From Rhodospirillales bacterium (lineage in GTDB: Bacteria > Pseudomonadota > Alphaproteobacteria > Micavibrionales > UBA1664): a DNA stretch of 64,000 nt. A program made the translations under genes and the position numbers. Position 1 is the stretch's first letter. Each line of letters starts with the position of its first letter. The DNA lies in assembly GCA_023898805.1 (NCBI GenBank), contig CP060260.1, positions 1,860,001 to 1,924,000 on the forward strand, in the 5' to 3' direction. Under the pieces are notes generated by a model. The model ran no database searches, was not told the origin of the DNA, and saw only the letters and a program-made list of their open reading frames with translations. Below, piece by piece: positions 34,098 to 42,474 of this stretch.

Positions 34098-36158
34098 CTA
34101 CCTTTTTGCAGCACCGGCAATGGCCGCCGCCGTAATTCCGAAATGTTCGTACAGTTTCTGGTATGGCGCGGACTCGCCAAAGCCTTTCATGCCGATGAAG
34201 ATGTCGGAGGGTTTGAGGTACTTATCCCAAGGCTGGCGGATCGCGGCCTCGACGACGATGCGGCGCGCGCTTTCGGGGCCGATGACCTCGCGCCTGTACG
34301 CTTCATCCTGTTTCTCAAGAAGTTCAATACAAGGCACTGATACCAATTGAACTTTTATGCTTGAGGATTGCAGCTTTTCATACGCCTCATACGCGATCGA
34401 TACCTCCGAGCCCGAGGCCATCAACACCAGATCGGGGGTGCCTTTATCGAAGTTTTTACGCAGGATATACCCGCCTTTTCCACACAGGTTTGCGTGGGTC
34501 TTGGCGGGCAGGGTTGGTGTGGCGGCTACCTGCCAGGACTCTGCGTTACGCAAAGTCGGCAACGCCTGCCGGGTCAAGGCGAAGACGGAAGGACCGTCGA
34601 TGCGCTCCAGTGCGACCTGCCAGCATTCTGCCGTTTCCACCGCATCGCCGGGGCGCATGACAAAGCAATTGGGGATGGCGCGCAGGGCGGCCAGATGCTC
34701 GACCGGCTGGTGCGTCGGTCCGTCCTCGCCCAGACCGATGGAATCGTGGGTCATGACATGGATGACACGCGTCTTCATCAGCGCGGCCATGCGGATGGCC
34801 GGACGGCAGTAATCGGAAAAGGTCAGGAACGTCCCGGCATACGGAATGACTCCGCCATGCAGCGCCATGCCGTTCATCGTCGCGGCCATGCCGTGCTCGC
34901 GCACGCCGTAATGGATGTATTGCCCGCCATAGGCGCCGGGTTTTACGACCTCCGTACCCTTCTTGTATGTGTTGTTGGACGGTGTCAGGTCGGCCGACCC
35001 GCCGACCAGTTCCGGAACCGCCGCGATCAGCGCGTTCAGCGTCTCGCCGCTGGCCTGCCGCGTGGCGTTTTTCACAGGCTTGTCCAACAGTTCTTGCACA
35101 AGTTTGTCCACAACCAGGCGTACGCGGCCCGAAACATCGGGGTTGAACGCCGCGTCAAAGGCATCGCGCTGACCCGATTTCTCGTGCCGCACCTGCCACG
35201 CCTTGCGCATCTGGGCATTGCGTGCGCCGGCTTCGCGCCACCAGGTCAAAATCTCGGCCGGCACCTCGAACGGCGCGTACGGCCAATCCAGCGCGGCGCG
35301 CGCGCCCTTGATCTCGTCCTCGCCCAGCGGGCTGCCATGCGCGCCCGACGTGTTGGCCTTGTGCGGCGCGCCGTAACCGATGGTGGTCTGGCAGCGGATA
35401 AGGGACGGCCTGTCGGATTTTTGCGCCTTGGCGATCGCGGCCTCGATCGCGTCGAAATCGTGCCCGTCGATGGTTTGCACGTCCCAGCCATAGGCGGTGA
35501 AGCGCCCGGTCGGGTCCTCGGTATAGGACAGGCTGGTCGGCCCGTCGATCGAAATGCCGTTATCGTCGTAAAGCACGATCAGGCGCGAAAGCTTCATATG
35601 CCCGGCCAGCGAACAGGCCTCGTGGCTGATGCCTTCCATCATGTCGCCGTCCGATGCGACGACATAGGTAAAATGGTTGACCAGCTCGTCGCCGAAACGG
35701 GCATTGGTGATCCGCTCGGCCAGCGCGAAACCGACCGCGTTGGCGATGCCCTGTCCCAGCGGCCCTGTTGTGGTCTCGACGCCGATCGCGGGGTCGTGTT
35801 CGGGGTGGCCGGGGGTTATGGAATGGAGCTGCCGGAATTGCTGGATCTGCGCCAGCGTCATTTTCTCGTAACCCAACAGATAGGCGAGGGAGTACAAAAG
35901 CATCGAGCCATGTCCCGCCGACAGGATAAAGCGGTCGCGGTCGGGCCATGTCGGCGCCGCCGGGTCGAAATGCATGAATTTGGTGAACAGCACGGTGGCC
36001 ACGTCCGCCATACCCATCGGCATGCCGGGGTGGCCGGAATTTGCCTTTTCCACCGCGTCCATCGAAAGCGCGCGGATGGCGTTCGCGTATTTGCGCATCG
36101 GATGCGCGTCAACGGCGCGGGCAGGGGCGTGGGCTTGGGCAAGGTTGGTGGAGGCCAT
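34098..36158 (-). CDS. tkt: Transketolase
   Basis: A 686-residue thiamine-diphosphate enzyme of the pentose phosphate or Calvin pathway. The ThDP/Mg motif starts at VASDGDMMEG and continues to YDDNGISIDG. Conserved His-rich segments are NSGHPGMPMG near residue 40 and ILSAGHGSMLLYSL. The second domain has YGVREHGMAATMNGMALHGG with the catalytic Glu. The length is standard. It is upstream of gap, so it may feed the same lower-glycolysis transcript. Confidence 0.97.
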   Translation of the reverse strand: MASTNLAQAHAPARAVDAHPMRKYANAIRALSMDAVEKANSGHPGMPMGMADVATVLFTKFMHFDPAAPTWPDRDRFILSAGHGSMLLYSLAYLLGYEKMTLAQIQQFRQLHSITPGHPEHDPAIGVETTTGPLGQGIANAVGFALAERITNARFGDELVNHFTYVVASDGDMMEGISHEACSLAGHMKLSRLIVLYDDNGISIDGPTSLSYTEDPTGRFTAYGWDVQTIDGHDFDAIEAAIAKAQKSDRPSLIRCQTTIGYGAPHKANTSGAHGSPLGEDEIKGARAALDWPYAPFEVPAEILTWWREAGARNAQMRKAWQVRHEKSGQRDAFDAAFNPDVSGRVRLVVDKLVQELLDKPVKNATRQASGETLNALIAAVPELVGGSADLTPSNNTYKKGTEVVKPGAYGGQYIHYGVREHGMAATMNGMALHGGVIPYAGTFLTFSDYCRPAIRMAALMKTRVIHVMTHDSIGLGEDGPTHQPVEHLAALRAIPNCFVMRPGDAVETAECWQVALERIDGPSVFALTRQALPTLRNAESWQVAATPTLPAKTHANLCGKGGYILRKNFDKGTPDLVLMASGSEVSIAYEAYEKLQSSSIKVQLVSVPCIELLEKQDEAYRREVIGPESARRIVVEAAIRQPWDKYLKPSDIFIGMKGFGESAPYQKLYEHFGITAAAIAGAAKR

Positions 36159-36376
36159 GGGTCTAACCTAACGTGCTTTTGTCGGTGAATGATGGCCTGA
36201 AACATAATGCCCGCGCCGTGGCCTGTCCATACGCTTCCGCCACCATTCCACCGGCGTGGTAAGGGGGCGTCACGCAGTATCCGTGGATGAATGCTTTCTT
36301 TTCTGGACAAGCGGTTTAGCCGCCGTTATTCGTGTTTCTTATCAGCAAAACGAAAATGCAAAAAATTGGTGGGGTC

Positions 36377-36589
36377 ATGGACCTGCAAGATTGTCTTGAT
36401 CGCCTGACGGCGGCGGTAGGCGAATTGGAGAAAATCGCGGCGCACGCGGACAACGACGTCCGCGCCCGGCAGATCGACCTGTTCGGCGGTGCGCCGCGCA
36501 AACTTGCGGCCGACAACACGCTGGTCGCCAAAACGCTCGACCGCACCATCGAGCGCGTGGAAAACCTTTTAAAGGCAGGGAGCCGTTAA
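36377..36589 (+). CDS. Small coiled-coil protein ahead of zapA (DUF4164-like)
   Basis: A 70-residue, mostly helical protein (MDLQDCLDRLTAAVGELEKI ... LDRTIERVENLL). In alphaproteobacteria a small DUF4164-type protein often precedes zapA, and this one ends 3 bp before it, so I assign it by position and shape. ATG 36377 follows GGTGGGGTC; earlier in-frame ATGs lack a ribosome site. A division role beside ZapA is inference. Confidence 0.7.
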   Translation: MDLQDCLDRLTAAVGELEKIAAHADNDVRARQIDLFGGAPRKLAADNTLVAKTLDRTIERVENLLKAGSR

Positions 36590-36592
36590 CCG

Positions 36593-37117
36593 ATGTCCAA
36601 GACCACGATCACCGTCAACAACCGCCCGTTCACCATCGCCTGCGACGACGGGCAGGAATCGCGGGTGCAGCAGCTTGGCGCCTATGTCGACGAACGCTTC
36701 AAGGAATTGCAGCAGGCCGGCGCCGCCCCGAACGAAACCTATGGGCTGGTCCTGACCGCGCTGGTGATTGCCGACGATATGTTTGAAAGCCGCGATGCCG
36801 CACAAAAGGCGGCGATGCAGGCCCAAAACGCGCAGGCCGCCCCGGCTGGGCCCACGCAGGAACAGATCGACGCGCATATCGCGCAGGTGACGCAGGAAAT
36901 GGCCCAGGGCTATGAACGCCGCATCGCCGAAATGTCGGCGGAAATCGACCGCCTGCGCCGTGAATCGGCACGCAATTCCTCCAACGTCACGGACATAAAT
37001 CGCGCGCGCGAGGAAGCCGAGGCGAAGATGCAGGCGCGCGAGGCGGAAATCGCCAAGGCGGTCGACAACCTGACCGACCGCCTCGAAACCGTGGTCAAAA
37101 AACTCAAACGGGCCTGA
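36593..37117 (+). CDS. zapA: Cell division protein ZapA
   Basis: A 174-residue protein that bundles FtsZ filaments at the division site. The N-terminal globular domain is clear (ITVNNRPFTIACDDGQESRVQQLG, then YGLVLTALVIADDMFE). It is followed by a long coiled coil (about 95-174), longer than in E. coli (109 residues in total). The DUF4164-like gene ends 3 bp before it, and a 6S-like RNA region follows it, as in many proteobacteria. Confidence 0.9.
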   Translation: MSKTTITVNNRPFTIACDDGQESRVQQLGAYVDERFKELQQAGAAPNETYGLVLTALVIADDMFESRDAAQKAAMQAQNAQAAPAGPTQEQIDAHIAQVTQEMAQGYERRIAEMSAEIDRLRRESARNSSNVTDINRAREEAEAKMQAREAEIAKAVDNLTDRLETVVKKLKRA

Positions 37118-37129
37118 ACCCTCCGCCGG

Positions 37130-37335
37130 GCAGAAGCCTCCCAGCCATGGGAAGTTGGTATTCCACGAAACAAATTGGAAAAACCGCTGCCGCGCGGTAT
37201 ATCTGTTCCCGAAGCTGCGGGGCAGGTGCAGGTACCAACATCCCTCGGGCCGATAATTGCTACTTTTGGGAGCTGTCCCTTGCGCGGGCCTTGGCCTGCG
37301 TGATACGGCGCCCACCTGGTCAACCGGGCTAGTAG
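37130..37335 (+). ncRNA. ssrS: 6S RNA (SsrS)-like region
   Basis: The 292-bp gap between zapA and the 5-formyltetrahydrofolate cyclo-ligase gene holds no credible ORF but contains several strong stems. These include CCCGAAGCTGCGGG (about 37208) and GGGAGCTGTCCC (about 37268). Synteny is the main argument: 6S RNA lies exactly here in E. coli and many proteobacteria, with zapA before and ygfA after. 6S mimics an open promoter and binds RNA polymerase. Boundaries are approximate; a covariance-model search would settle it. Confidence 0.6.
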
Positions 37336-37409
37336 TGGATTTGATGCATACCCACGGCTTTCGTGGCTTCACTTGTTTTTTTACCGGCGTTTCGCCATCC
37401 TGAAAACTG

Positions 37410-37991
37410 ATGGACGACCACCCTTCCGAAAAACAGCGTTTGCGCCGCGGCGCGCACGCAAAGGCCGCCGATAGCGGGGTCGAGCGCCACCGCCTCGACC
37501 GCGAACTGGCCGACCGCTTTCTGGCCGCCTTTCCGCCGGATCCGTCCAAAATCCTGTCTTTTTTCTGGCCCATGGCGCGCGAATGCGACACCCGCCCGAT
37601 CGCCGAGGCCTGCCACGATTCCGGCATGCGCTGTACCCTGCCGGTGATCCGGCAGGACGGGACGCATGGTCTGGTTTTTCGGCTTTGGCAACGCGGCGCG
37701 CCGATGCGCAAATCGCGCTTCGGCACGATGGAACCTCTGCCGCAGGCCGAACGGCTTGAACCGAACATCCTGCTGGTCCCGCTGGTGATGGTGGACATGC
37801 AGGGCAACCGCCTTGGGCGCGGGGCGGGGCATTACGATGCGACGATCATGGAACTGCGTGCGCGCCGCGACATCATGGCGATCGGCGTCGCCTATGACTG
37901 GCAGGTGTCCGAGGAATCGCTGCCGAGCGAGGCGCACGATGCCCGCCTCGACGGGCTTGTCACCCCGACGCGGGTGATCCTGTTCCCGTAA
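37410..37991 (+). CDS. 5-formyltetrahydrofolate cyclo-ligase
   Basis: A 193-residue enzyme that converts 5-formyl-THF to 5,10-methenyl-THF using ATP. The family motif GRGAGHYDATI near residue 137 is the nucleotide-binding signature, and VPLVMVDMQGNRLG precedes it. The N-terminus has the basic helix KQRLRRGAHAKAAD. This is the ygfA position after zapA and the 6S-like region. Confidence 0.9.
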   Translation: MDDHPSEKQRLRRGAHAKAADSGVERHRLDRELADRFLAAFPPDPSKILSFFWPMARECDTRPIAEACHDSGMRCTLPVIRQDGTHGLVFRLWQRGAPMRKSRFGTMEPLPQAERLEPNILLVPLVMVDMQGNRLGRGAGHYDATIMELRARRDIMAIGVAYDWQVSEESLPSEAHDARLDGLVTPTRVILFP

Positions 37992-38003
37992 AATCGCAAA
38001 TAA

Positions 38004-38032
38004 TTGACATAAATAAAAGTCTGCGCTAGCCA
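38004..38032 (+). promoter_or_regulatory. Candidate promoter of 405-residue orphan gene
   Basis: TTGACA (38004-38009) followed by TAAATAAAA, 17-bp spacing, TAGCCA (38027-38032). The leader is about 24 nt, with GAGGGC before the ATG at 38063. Its extended -35 resembles those at 17799, 41815 and 49906. Confidence 0.5.
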
Positions 38033-38062
38033 TGGTTCTTTCCAATCGGGACGAGGGCAAAA

Positions 38063-39280
38063 ATGCTGGCTGAAATCGCGCGTGAGTTTTTGGAAACCGC
38101 CACAGAACGTGTGGTCACTATGTCGCTGACTATTGAGGCGTATGACCGGCGTCTGGCCGCGCTTGCCCGCATCGCCGCCGACCCGGAATTCGTGACCGAA
38201 ACCACCGACCACGAAGCCATCATCGAACGCGCCGTGGCCGCGGGTTTCACGGAAGGCGGGGATTCATGGGCCAAAGACTCGGAAACGGCAAAGTTTTTGG
38301 CGCATTGGGGTGATCTTGTGCGCACGGTGGCCAGACGCAAGGCGGACGAGGCGATCCGGGTGTTGCAGCTTGACCGCCGCCATCTGTTCGAGAACATTTT
38401 TTACACGCGCGTAGAAGAACCGGGCATACGCCACACTGACAGCGATCGTCGCTATGACATCTGGGGCAAGCTCCAGCAGCACGCGGTTTTCTGGAGGGAT
38501 GATGCATTCGGTGACGCCAGTGCCCAGCATTTTAATATCCTCAATACCATCACCGATCAGGTGCGGCAGAAAACACCGGGCACCAGCGTGGTCGATCAGG
38601 GCGGGGACCGCGGCTTTTTTGTCGCGATCAATCTGGCGGCAAAACGCCGGGCAGTCTATTTCCGGGGGCTGGCCAGTGCATGTTTCAGCCAAAATCTATT
38701 AACGCATGACGGTATATACAAATTGCTTGGTTTTTTGAACAAGGCAGTCCAAGGGGACTTCACGGACACTGTATTTAATCGGGCCGTCGAGACAGTTTCG
38801 GGAGATTTTAAAAACCCGGATGCCGATCACTTAGACAGGCAACGTATACGGAATGTGATTGCCGAGCAGTGGAGGTTTAGTGCGCCGGCCGAAAGTGTGT
38901 CACATTTTGCAAATCAGGTTCTGGGATCGGACCGCCGCCAACAACGAGGGCCGAGTCTGGTGATGCAATTCAGAGCGGCCGTACAGGCGGAAATCGATGA
39001 ATCGCGGCGCGCGTATGAAAACACGCGCCGTCCCACGCTGCAAAAAGGTGTGGAGGCGCTGTTGAAAGCGTTCTTAGGAAACGATCGCACGATGCTCAAA
39101 GACGCGACGCTGGCGGATATCGAATGCGCGGTGGATAACACGATTGACGTGCATGGGTGGCGCTGGCGTTCTCGACCGGATCGGTCCGGGCGGGAACAGG
39201 CGGTGACGATTCTTTGGGATGCGCTCAGCAAGCTCCGCGATCAGAATAAGGGCTGGAGCCAGCATCGCCACAGGATGTAA
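38063..39280 (+). CDS. Unknown 405-residue protein
   Basis: I do not recognise this protein. It has no signal peptide or membrane helix. The first 110 residues are helical (MLAEIAREFLETATERVVTM), and the middle has QQHAVFWRDDAFGDASAQHF and DQGGDRGFFVAINLAAKRRAVYF. The C-terminal part is helix- and Arg-rich. The central part uses more AT-rich codons than neighbouring genes. It stands alone with its own promoter and is convergent with the gene at 39289. It may be a recently acquired or lineage-specific gene. Confidence 0.6.
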   Translation: MLAEIAREFLETATERVVTMSLTIEAYDRRLAALARIAADPEFVTETTDHEAIIERAVAAGFTEGGDSWAKDSETAKFLAHWGDLVRTVARRKADEAIRVLQLDRRHLFENIFYTRVEEPGIRHTDSDRRYDIWGKLQQHAVFWRDDAFGDASAQHFNILNTITDQVRQKTPGTSVVDQGGDRGFFVAINLAAKRRAVYFRGLASACFSQNLLTHDGIYKLLGFLNKAVQGDFTDTVFNRAVETVSGDFKNPDADHLDRQRIRNVIAEQWRFSAPAESVSHFANQVLGSDRRQQRGPSLVMQFRAAVQAEIDESRRAYENTRRPTLQKGVEALLKAFLGNDRTMLKDATLADIECAVDNTIDVHGWRWRSRPDRSGREQAVTILWDALSKLRDQNKGWSQHRHRM

Positions 39281-39288
39281 ATACCGTC

Positions 39289-39810
39289 CTACGGCGCGTA
39301 TTTCTCGTAAAAGCGTTTGCATGCCTCGTCCAGCGCGCTGTACAGCTCGGACCCATGTTCGCTGATTTCCTCGGCGCCTTCGCCCATCAGCATGATCGCC
39401 TGCAGCGCGTTGATGAAACCGTTGATGACGTCCAGCGCGTCGTGGTTCGGTTCGTGCAGGAATTCCAGAAACCGCACCAGCCGCCCGGCAACCGCGGTGA
39501 TCAGCGGGTATCCGAACATGCCGCCATTGGCCTTCAGTTGCATGGCGGGGTACAGCATGGTGACGATCAGGGTTTCGTCCTCGATCGCGCCGCGCTGTAA
39601 CTGCGTCATGCGCAAACCTTCCTGTAGCGCGGTCAAAAACCGCTGCCCGATCGGCAGGAAATCTACATTCGAGGTTTCGATCAGCTTTTGCGCCTTTTCA
39701 AGGATGCGTTCGTCCAGCCCGCCAGCCCCGGCCTTGACCTTAAGCGTATTGGGCGGGGTGATGAATTCGGCGCGGCGCAACGGTTCGCGGTTCATGTCGG
39801 GTCCGGCCAT
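39289..39810 (-). CDS. Unknown helical protein next to response regulator
   Basis: A 173-residue, largely helical protein. After a short N-terminus (AEFITPPNTLKVKAGAGG) come helices DERILEKAQKLIETS, MTQLQRGAIEDETLIVTMLYPAMQL, DVINGFINALQAIMLMGEGA and a final YSALDEACKRFYEKY. There is no histidine in an HPt setting, so a phosphotransfer role is not visible. It starts 3 bp after the response regulator stop, so they are co-transcribed; a partner or target of that regulator is likely. Confidence 0.65.
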   Translation of the reverse strand: MAGPDMNREPLRRAEFITPPNTLKVKAGAGGLDERILEKAQKLIETSNVDFLPIGQRFLTALQEGLRMTQLQRGAIEDETLIVTMLYPAMQLKANGGMFGYPLITAVAGRLVRFLEFLHEPNHDALDVINGFINALQAIMLMGEGAEEISEHGSELYSALDEACKRFYEKYAP

Positions 39811-39813
39811 GGC

Positions 39814-40329
39814 CTAGTCGTCCTTTCCGGTCAGGCTGTGATCGCTGGTCCGCCGCCACGGGCCGGCGAAATCGTCGAATTCGCGCACGCGGCGCCGATC
39901 TGGCCCGAAAAATCCCGGCGCGCGCACGAACTGGCGCGGGCGCTCGATGACCTGCGCGATGCGTTTATACAGGTCGCGCGCCTGAAAGGGTTTGACCAGA
40001 AACTCGCTCACCCCGGCATCGCGCGCCTCCTCGACGCGCTTTTTCGCGGAAAATCCGGTCATCAGGATGATCGGCACGAAAGGCGAGGGCGACCGTGGTT
40101 CGGTCCGGATCAGGTGCGTAAGCTCGATTCCGTCCATCGGCTTCATCATCCAGTCGGCGATGACGATATCCGGGTTATGGCGGCAGAACAGGGTAAACCC
40201 TTCCTCCCCGTTGCGGGCCAGAATGACCGAGGATACGCCAAATGTCTCAAGGATCGACTTGGTTAAAAGCGCCATGGGCTGGTTGTCTTCGACCACCAGC
40301 ACGGAAATATTCTGGAACTGATAGGGCAT
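39814..40329 (-). CDS. CheY-like response regulator
   Basis: A 171-residue single receiver domain. The active-site residues are all present: acidic pair E14/D15 in VVEDN, phosphoacceptor D59 in VIADWMMKPMDG, T91 in LMTGFS and K113 in LVKPF. The C-terminus (about 120-171) is an Arg-rich extension without a recognisable output domain. It leads into the helical protein gene at 39289-39810 and is divergent from yebC. The partner kinase is not in the window. Confidence 0.88.
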   Translation of the reverse strand: MPYQFQNISVLVVEDNQPMALLTKSILETFGVSSVILARNGEEGFTLFCRHNPDIVIADWMMKPMDGIELTHLIRTEPRSPSPFVPIILMTGFSAKKRVEEARDAGVSEFLVKPFQARDLYKRIAQVIERPRQFVRAPGFFGPDRRRVREFDDFAGPWRRTSDHSLTGKDD

Positions 40330-40394
40330 TGTGCATCCTGAGCATTGAAAAGAGCATTCCTAGAAATTATAACCGAAGGCCGAAGGTAAGGACA

Positions 40395-41147
40395 ATGGCA
40401 GGCCATTCCCACGCAAAGAACGTCGCCCGGCGCAAGGAAGCCCAGGGCAAGAAAAAAGCAAGCCTCTTTGGCAAGATCGCGCGCGGCATCACGGTCGCGG
40501 CCAAGGGCGGCGGCCCGGACCCGGACATGAATCCGCGTCTGCGCATCGCCATCGCCAAGGCGAAAGAGGTCAGCATGCCCAACGACCGCATCAAGCGGGC
40601 GATTGAACAGGGCCTGCCCGGCGCCGCCGATGGCAAGGATTATCAGGAAGCGCGCTACGAAGGATACGGCCCCGGCGGTGTCGCCGTGGTCGTCGAATGC
40701 CTGACTGACAACGTCGCGCGCACCGTGGGCGACGTGCGTCTGGCCTTCACCAAATTCGGCGGCACGCTGGGCACGGCGGGCTCGGTGTCCTTCATGTTCG
40801 AGAAACTGGGCGAAATCGCTTATCCCGCTGCCGCAGCCGGGGCCGATGCGATGTTCGAGGCAGGAGTCGAGGCAGGGGCCCAGAACGTCGAAAGCGACGA
40901 CGAATACCACAGCATCCACACCGCGATCACCGATCTGGCCGCGGTAAGCGAGGCGCTGGAAGGCAAATTCGGGCCCGCCGCCGAATCGGGACTGATCTGG
41001 AAGCCGTTGAACCCGCACCCCGTGACCGCGCTTGAAGCCGCGCAAAACCTGATGAAACTGATCGACGCGCTGGAAGACAACGACGACGTGCAGGACGTTT
41101 TCACCAACATGGACCTGCCCGACGATCTGGCTGCGCAACTGGGCTGA
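40395..41147 (+). CDS. yebC: YebC/PmpR/TACO1-family protein
   Basis: A 250-residue cytosolic protein of the YebC family, linked to translation of proline-rich stretches or to transcription control. The start MAGHSHAKNVARRKEAQGKKK is diagnostic, and YEGYGPGGVAVVVECLTDN and the glycine-rich GGTLGTAGSVSFMF follow. The length is standard. The ATG at 40395 has AAGGAC before it. It is upstream of the ruv genes, a common arrangement, but a repeat lies between. Confidence 0.94.
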   Translation: MAGHSHAKNVARRKEAQGKKKASLFGKIARGITVAAKGGGPDPDMNPRLRIAIAKAKEVSMPNDRIKRAIEQGLPGAADGKDYQEARYEGYGPGGVAVVVECLTDNVARTVGDVRLAFTKFGGTLGTAGSVSFMFEKLGEIAYPAAAAGADAMFEAGVEAGAQNVESDDEYHSIHTAITDLAAVSEALEGKFGPAAESGLIWKPLNPHPVTALEAAQNLMKLIDALEDNDDVQDVFTNMDLPDDLAAQLG

Positions 41148-41177
41148 TCGTTGAGGATGCGGGTGAATTTTCCCGCA

Positions 41178-41261
41178 GTCATGGCGAGGATGGCAAGGCC
41201 CGACATGGCAATCCATACGACCCATGGATTGCTTCGCTCCCGTTGGTTGCTCGCAATGACG
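41178..41261. repeat. Dispersed intergenic palindromic repeat
   Basis: GTCATGGCGAGGATGGCAAG, then GGCAATCCATACGA, then CCCATGGATTGCTTCGCTC and TGCTCGCAATGACG. It is the same family as 32813-32910 and lies between yebC and ruvC. A smaller stem GCGGG...CCCGC at 41160-41175 precedes it. Confidence 0.75.
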
Positions 41262-41331
41262 CGGTAACGGTCTTTTTCTATCGGCAATGAATCTATCGCC
41301 TGTTGTGCCGAACGATGGTTGAATGGGCGGG

Positions 41332-41823
41332 ATGACGTCCGTCCGCATTCTTGGTATCGATCCAGGCCTCAACCGCACCGGTTGGGGCGTGATCGATTAT
41401 ACCGACAACCGGTTAAGCTTCGTGGCCGGCGGTTGCATCCATCCCGACGCGAGGGCGCCGATGGCCATGCGGCTGGGCGAAATCGACCGCGGCCTTGCGG
41501 CAGTGATTGCCGAATGGACACCGGATGAGGCGGCGATCGAGGAAACCTTCTCCAACACCAACGCGGCCTCCACCCTCAAACTGGGCATGGCGCGCGGCGT
41601 GGCCTTTGTCGCACCGGCGCGTGCGGGGCTTGTGGTGGGCGAATATGCGGCCAACACGGTCAAAAAGGCGGTGGTCGGCGCCGGGCACGCGGGCAAGGAA
41701 CAGGTGCAGGCCATGGTCAAGATCCTGCTGCCCAAGGCCAGCTTTGAAATCGCCGATACCGCCGATGCGCTGGCGGTGGCCATCTGCCATGCGCATCACA
41801 GGACATCCAATAATTTGACATAA
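41332..41823 (+). CDS. ruvC: Holliday junction resolvase RuvC
   Basis: A 163-residue endonuclease that cuts Holliday junctions processed by RuvAB. The first catalytic Asp is in GIDPGLNRTGWG; the Glu pair appears in AAIEETFSNTNAASTLKLG; the last acidic block is DTADALAVAICHAH. I used ATG 41332 (MTSVRILGID), but ATG 41323 is equally possible. ruvA lies 0.65 kb downstream, separated by a secreted-protein gene. Confidence 0.95.
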   Translation: MTSVRILGIDPGLNRTGWGVIDYTDNRLSFVAGGCIHPDARAPMAMRLGEIDRGLAAVIAEWTPDEAAIEETFSNTNAASTLKLGMARGVAFVAPARAGLVVGEYAANTVKKAVVGAGHAGKEQVQAMVKILLPKASFEIADTADALAVAICHAHHRTSNNLT

Positions 41824-41843
41824 TAATAAAAACCGGGCATGAT
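41815..41843 (+). promoter_or_regulatory. Candidate promoter, possibly leaderless, inside ruvC end
   Basis: TTGACA (41815-41820), 17 bp (TAATAATAAAAA...), CATGAT (41838-41843). The likely start ATG of the secreted protein is at 41851, only 7 bp on. The -35 and first 12 spacer bases are identical to those at 17799 (minus). Confidence 0.55.
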
Positions 41844-41850
41844 CTGCGCC

Positions 41851-42294
41851 ATGACACGCAAATCCGCCGCCCTCGCGCTTGCCCTTGCTGCCGCGCAAAT
41901 CACGCCCGTAAACGCGGGCAAACTGGCCCAAATGGAACAGATGGAGCCGGTACAGCCGGTGATGCGACTGATCGAACACCGGTTTTGTGACGGCAAGAAA
42001 GGCATCCTCGCCAGCGGTATCGTTGTGTCCGGTCCGCTGCCGCTAAAGGCCGGAAGCATTCTGCGCGACGAACTGAACAAATCAAAAAATGTCATGGATC
42101 TCGCGATCGAGAGCGATTTCGCCTACCTCTCCGGCGATGAAAAGACCGCCAGAAATCCGCTGAACAGGTATTTCGCCACCCTCGCCAAGGCAGTCGAAAA
42201 ACGCACCGGCAAGCGTGTGAAGATCGAACTGGTGAATCCGCGTTTCAAGGAAGATGGTCCCTGCGTTTCGCAACGCAAGCTCGCATTCATCTGA
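41851..42294 (+). CDS. Exported protein of unknown function
   Basis: A 147-residue protein with a signal peptide (MTRKSAALALALAAAQITPVNA). The mature part has two cysteines (RFCDGKK and GPCVSQR) that could form a disulfide, and ends in a strand-like VKIELVNPRFKE region. There is no known family. Although set between ruvC and ruvA, it has its own TTGACA promoter and is not obviously linked to recombination. An ATG four codons earlier (41839) is in frame but sits on the -10 box. Confidence 0.65.
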   Translation: MTRKSAALALALAAAQITPVNAGKLAQMEQMEPVQPVMRLIEHRFCDGKKGILASGIVVSGPLPLKAGSILRDELNKSKNVMDLAIESDFAYLSGDEKTARNPLNRYFATLAKAVEKRTGKRVKIELVNPRFKEDGPCVSQRKLAFI

Positions 42295-42474
42295 CGGCTT
42301 ACAAAAAAGCCGTCTGCGGGCAAAAGCCGGAATCCACCGAAAAAAACTGAATAAACCCCGTGTCGCGGTTGGCCTTGCAGCCTTGCATGTACGCCATGGC
42401 CGGAAATAGCAAATTTTTGCGGATGCACGTGGATTGAGGCTGTCATTTGCGAACAAACCGGGTACGCTGGTGCC

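Noticed and set aside
34368..36188. A 606-residue plus-strand frame
   Set aside because: Antisense to transketolase, which has all its motifs on the minus strand.
42292..42314. Hairpin GACGGCTT...AAGCCGTC after the 41851 gene
   Set aside because: No T-run follows on either strand, so I do not call a terminator; it may be a minor stem.
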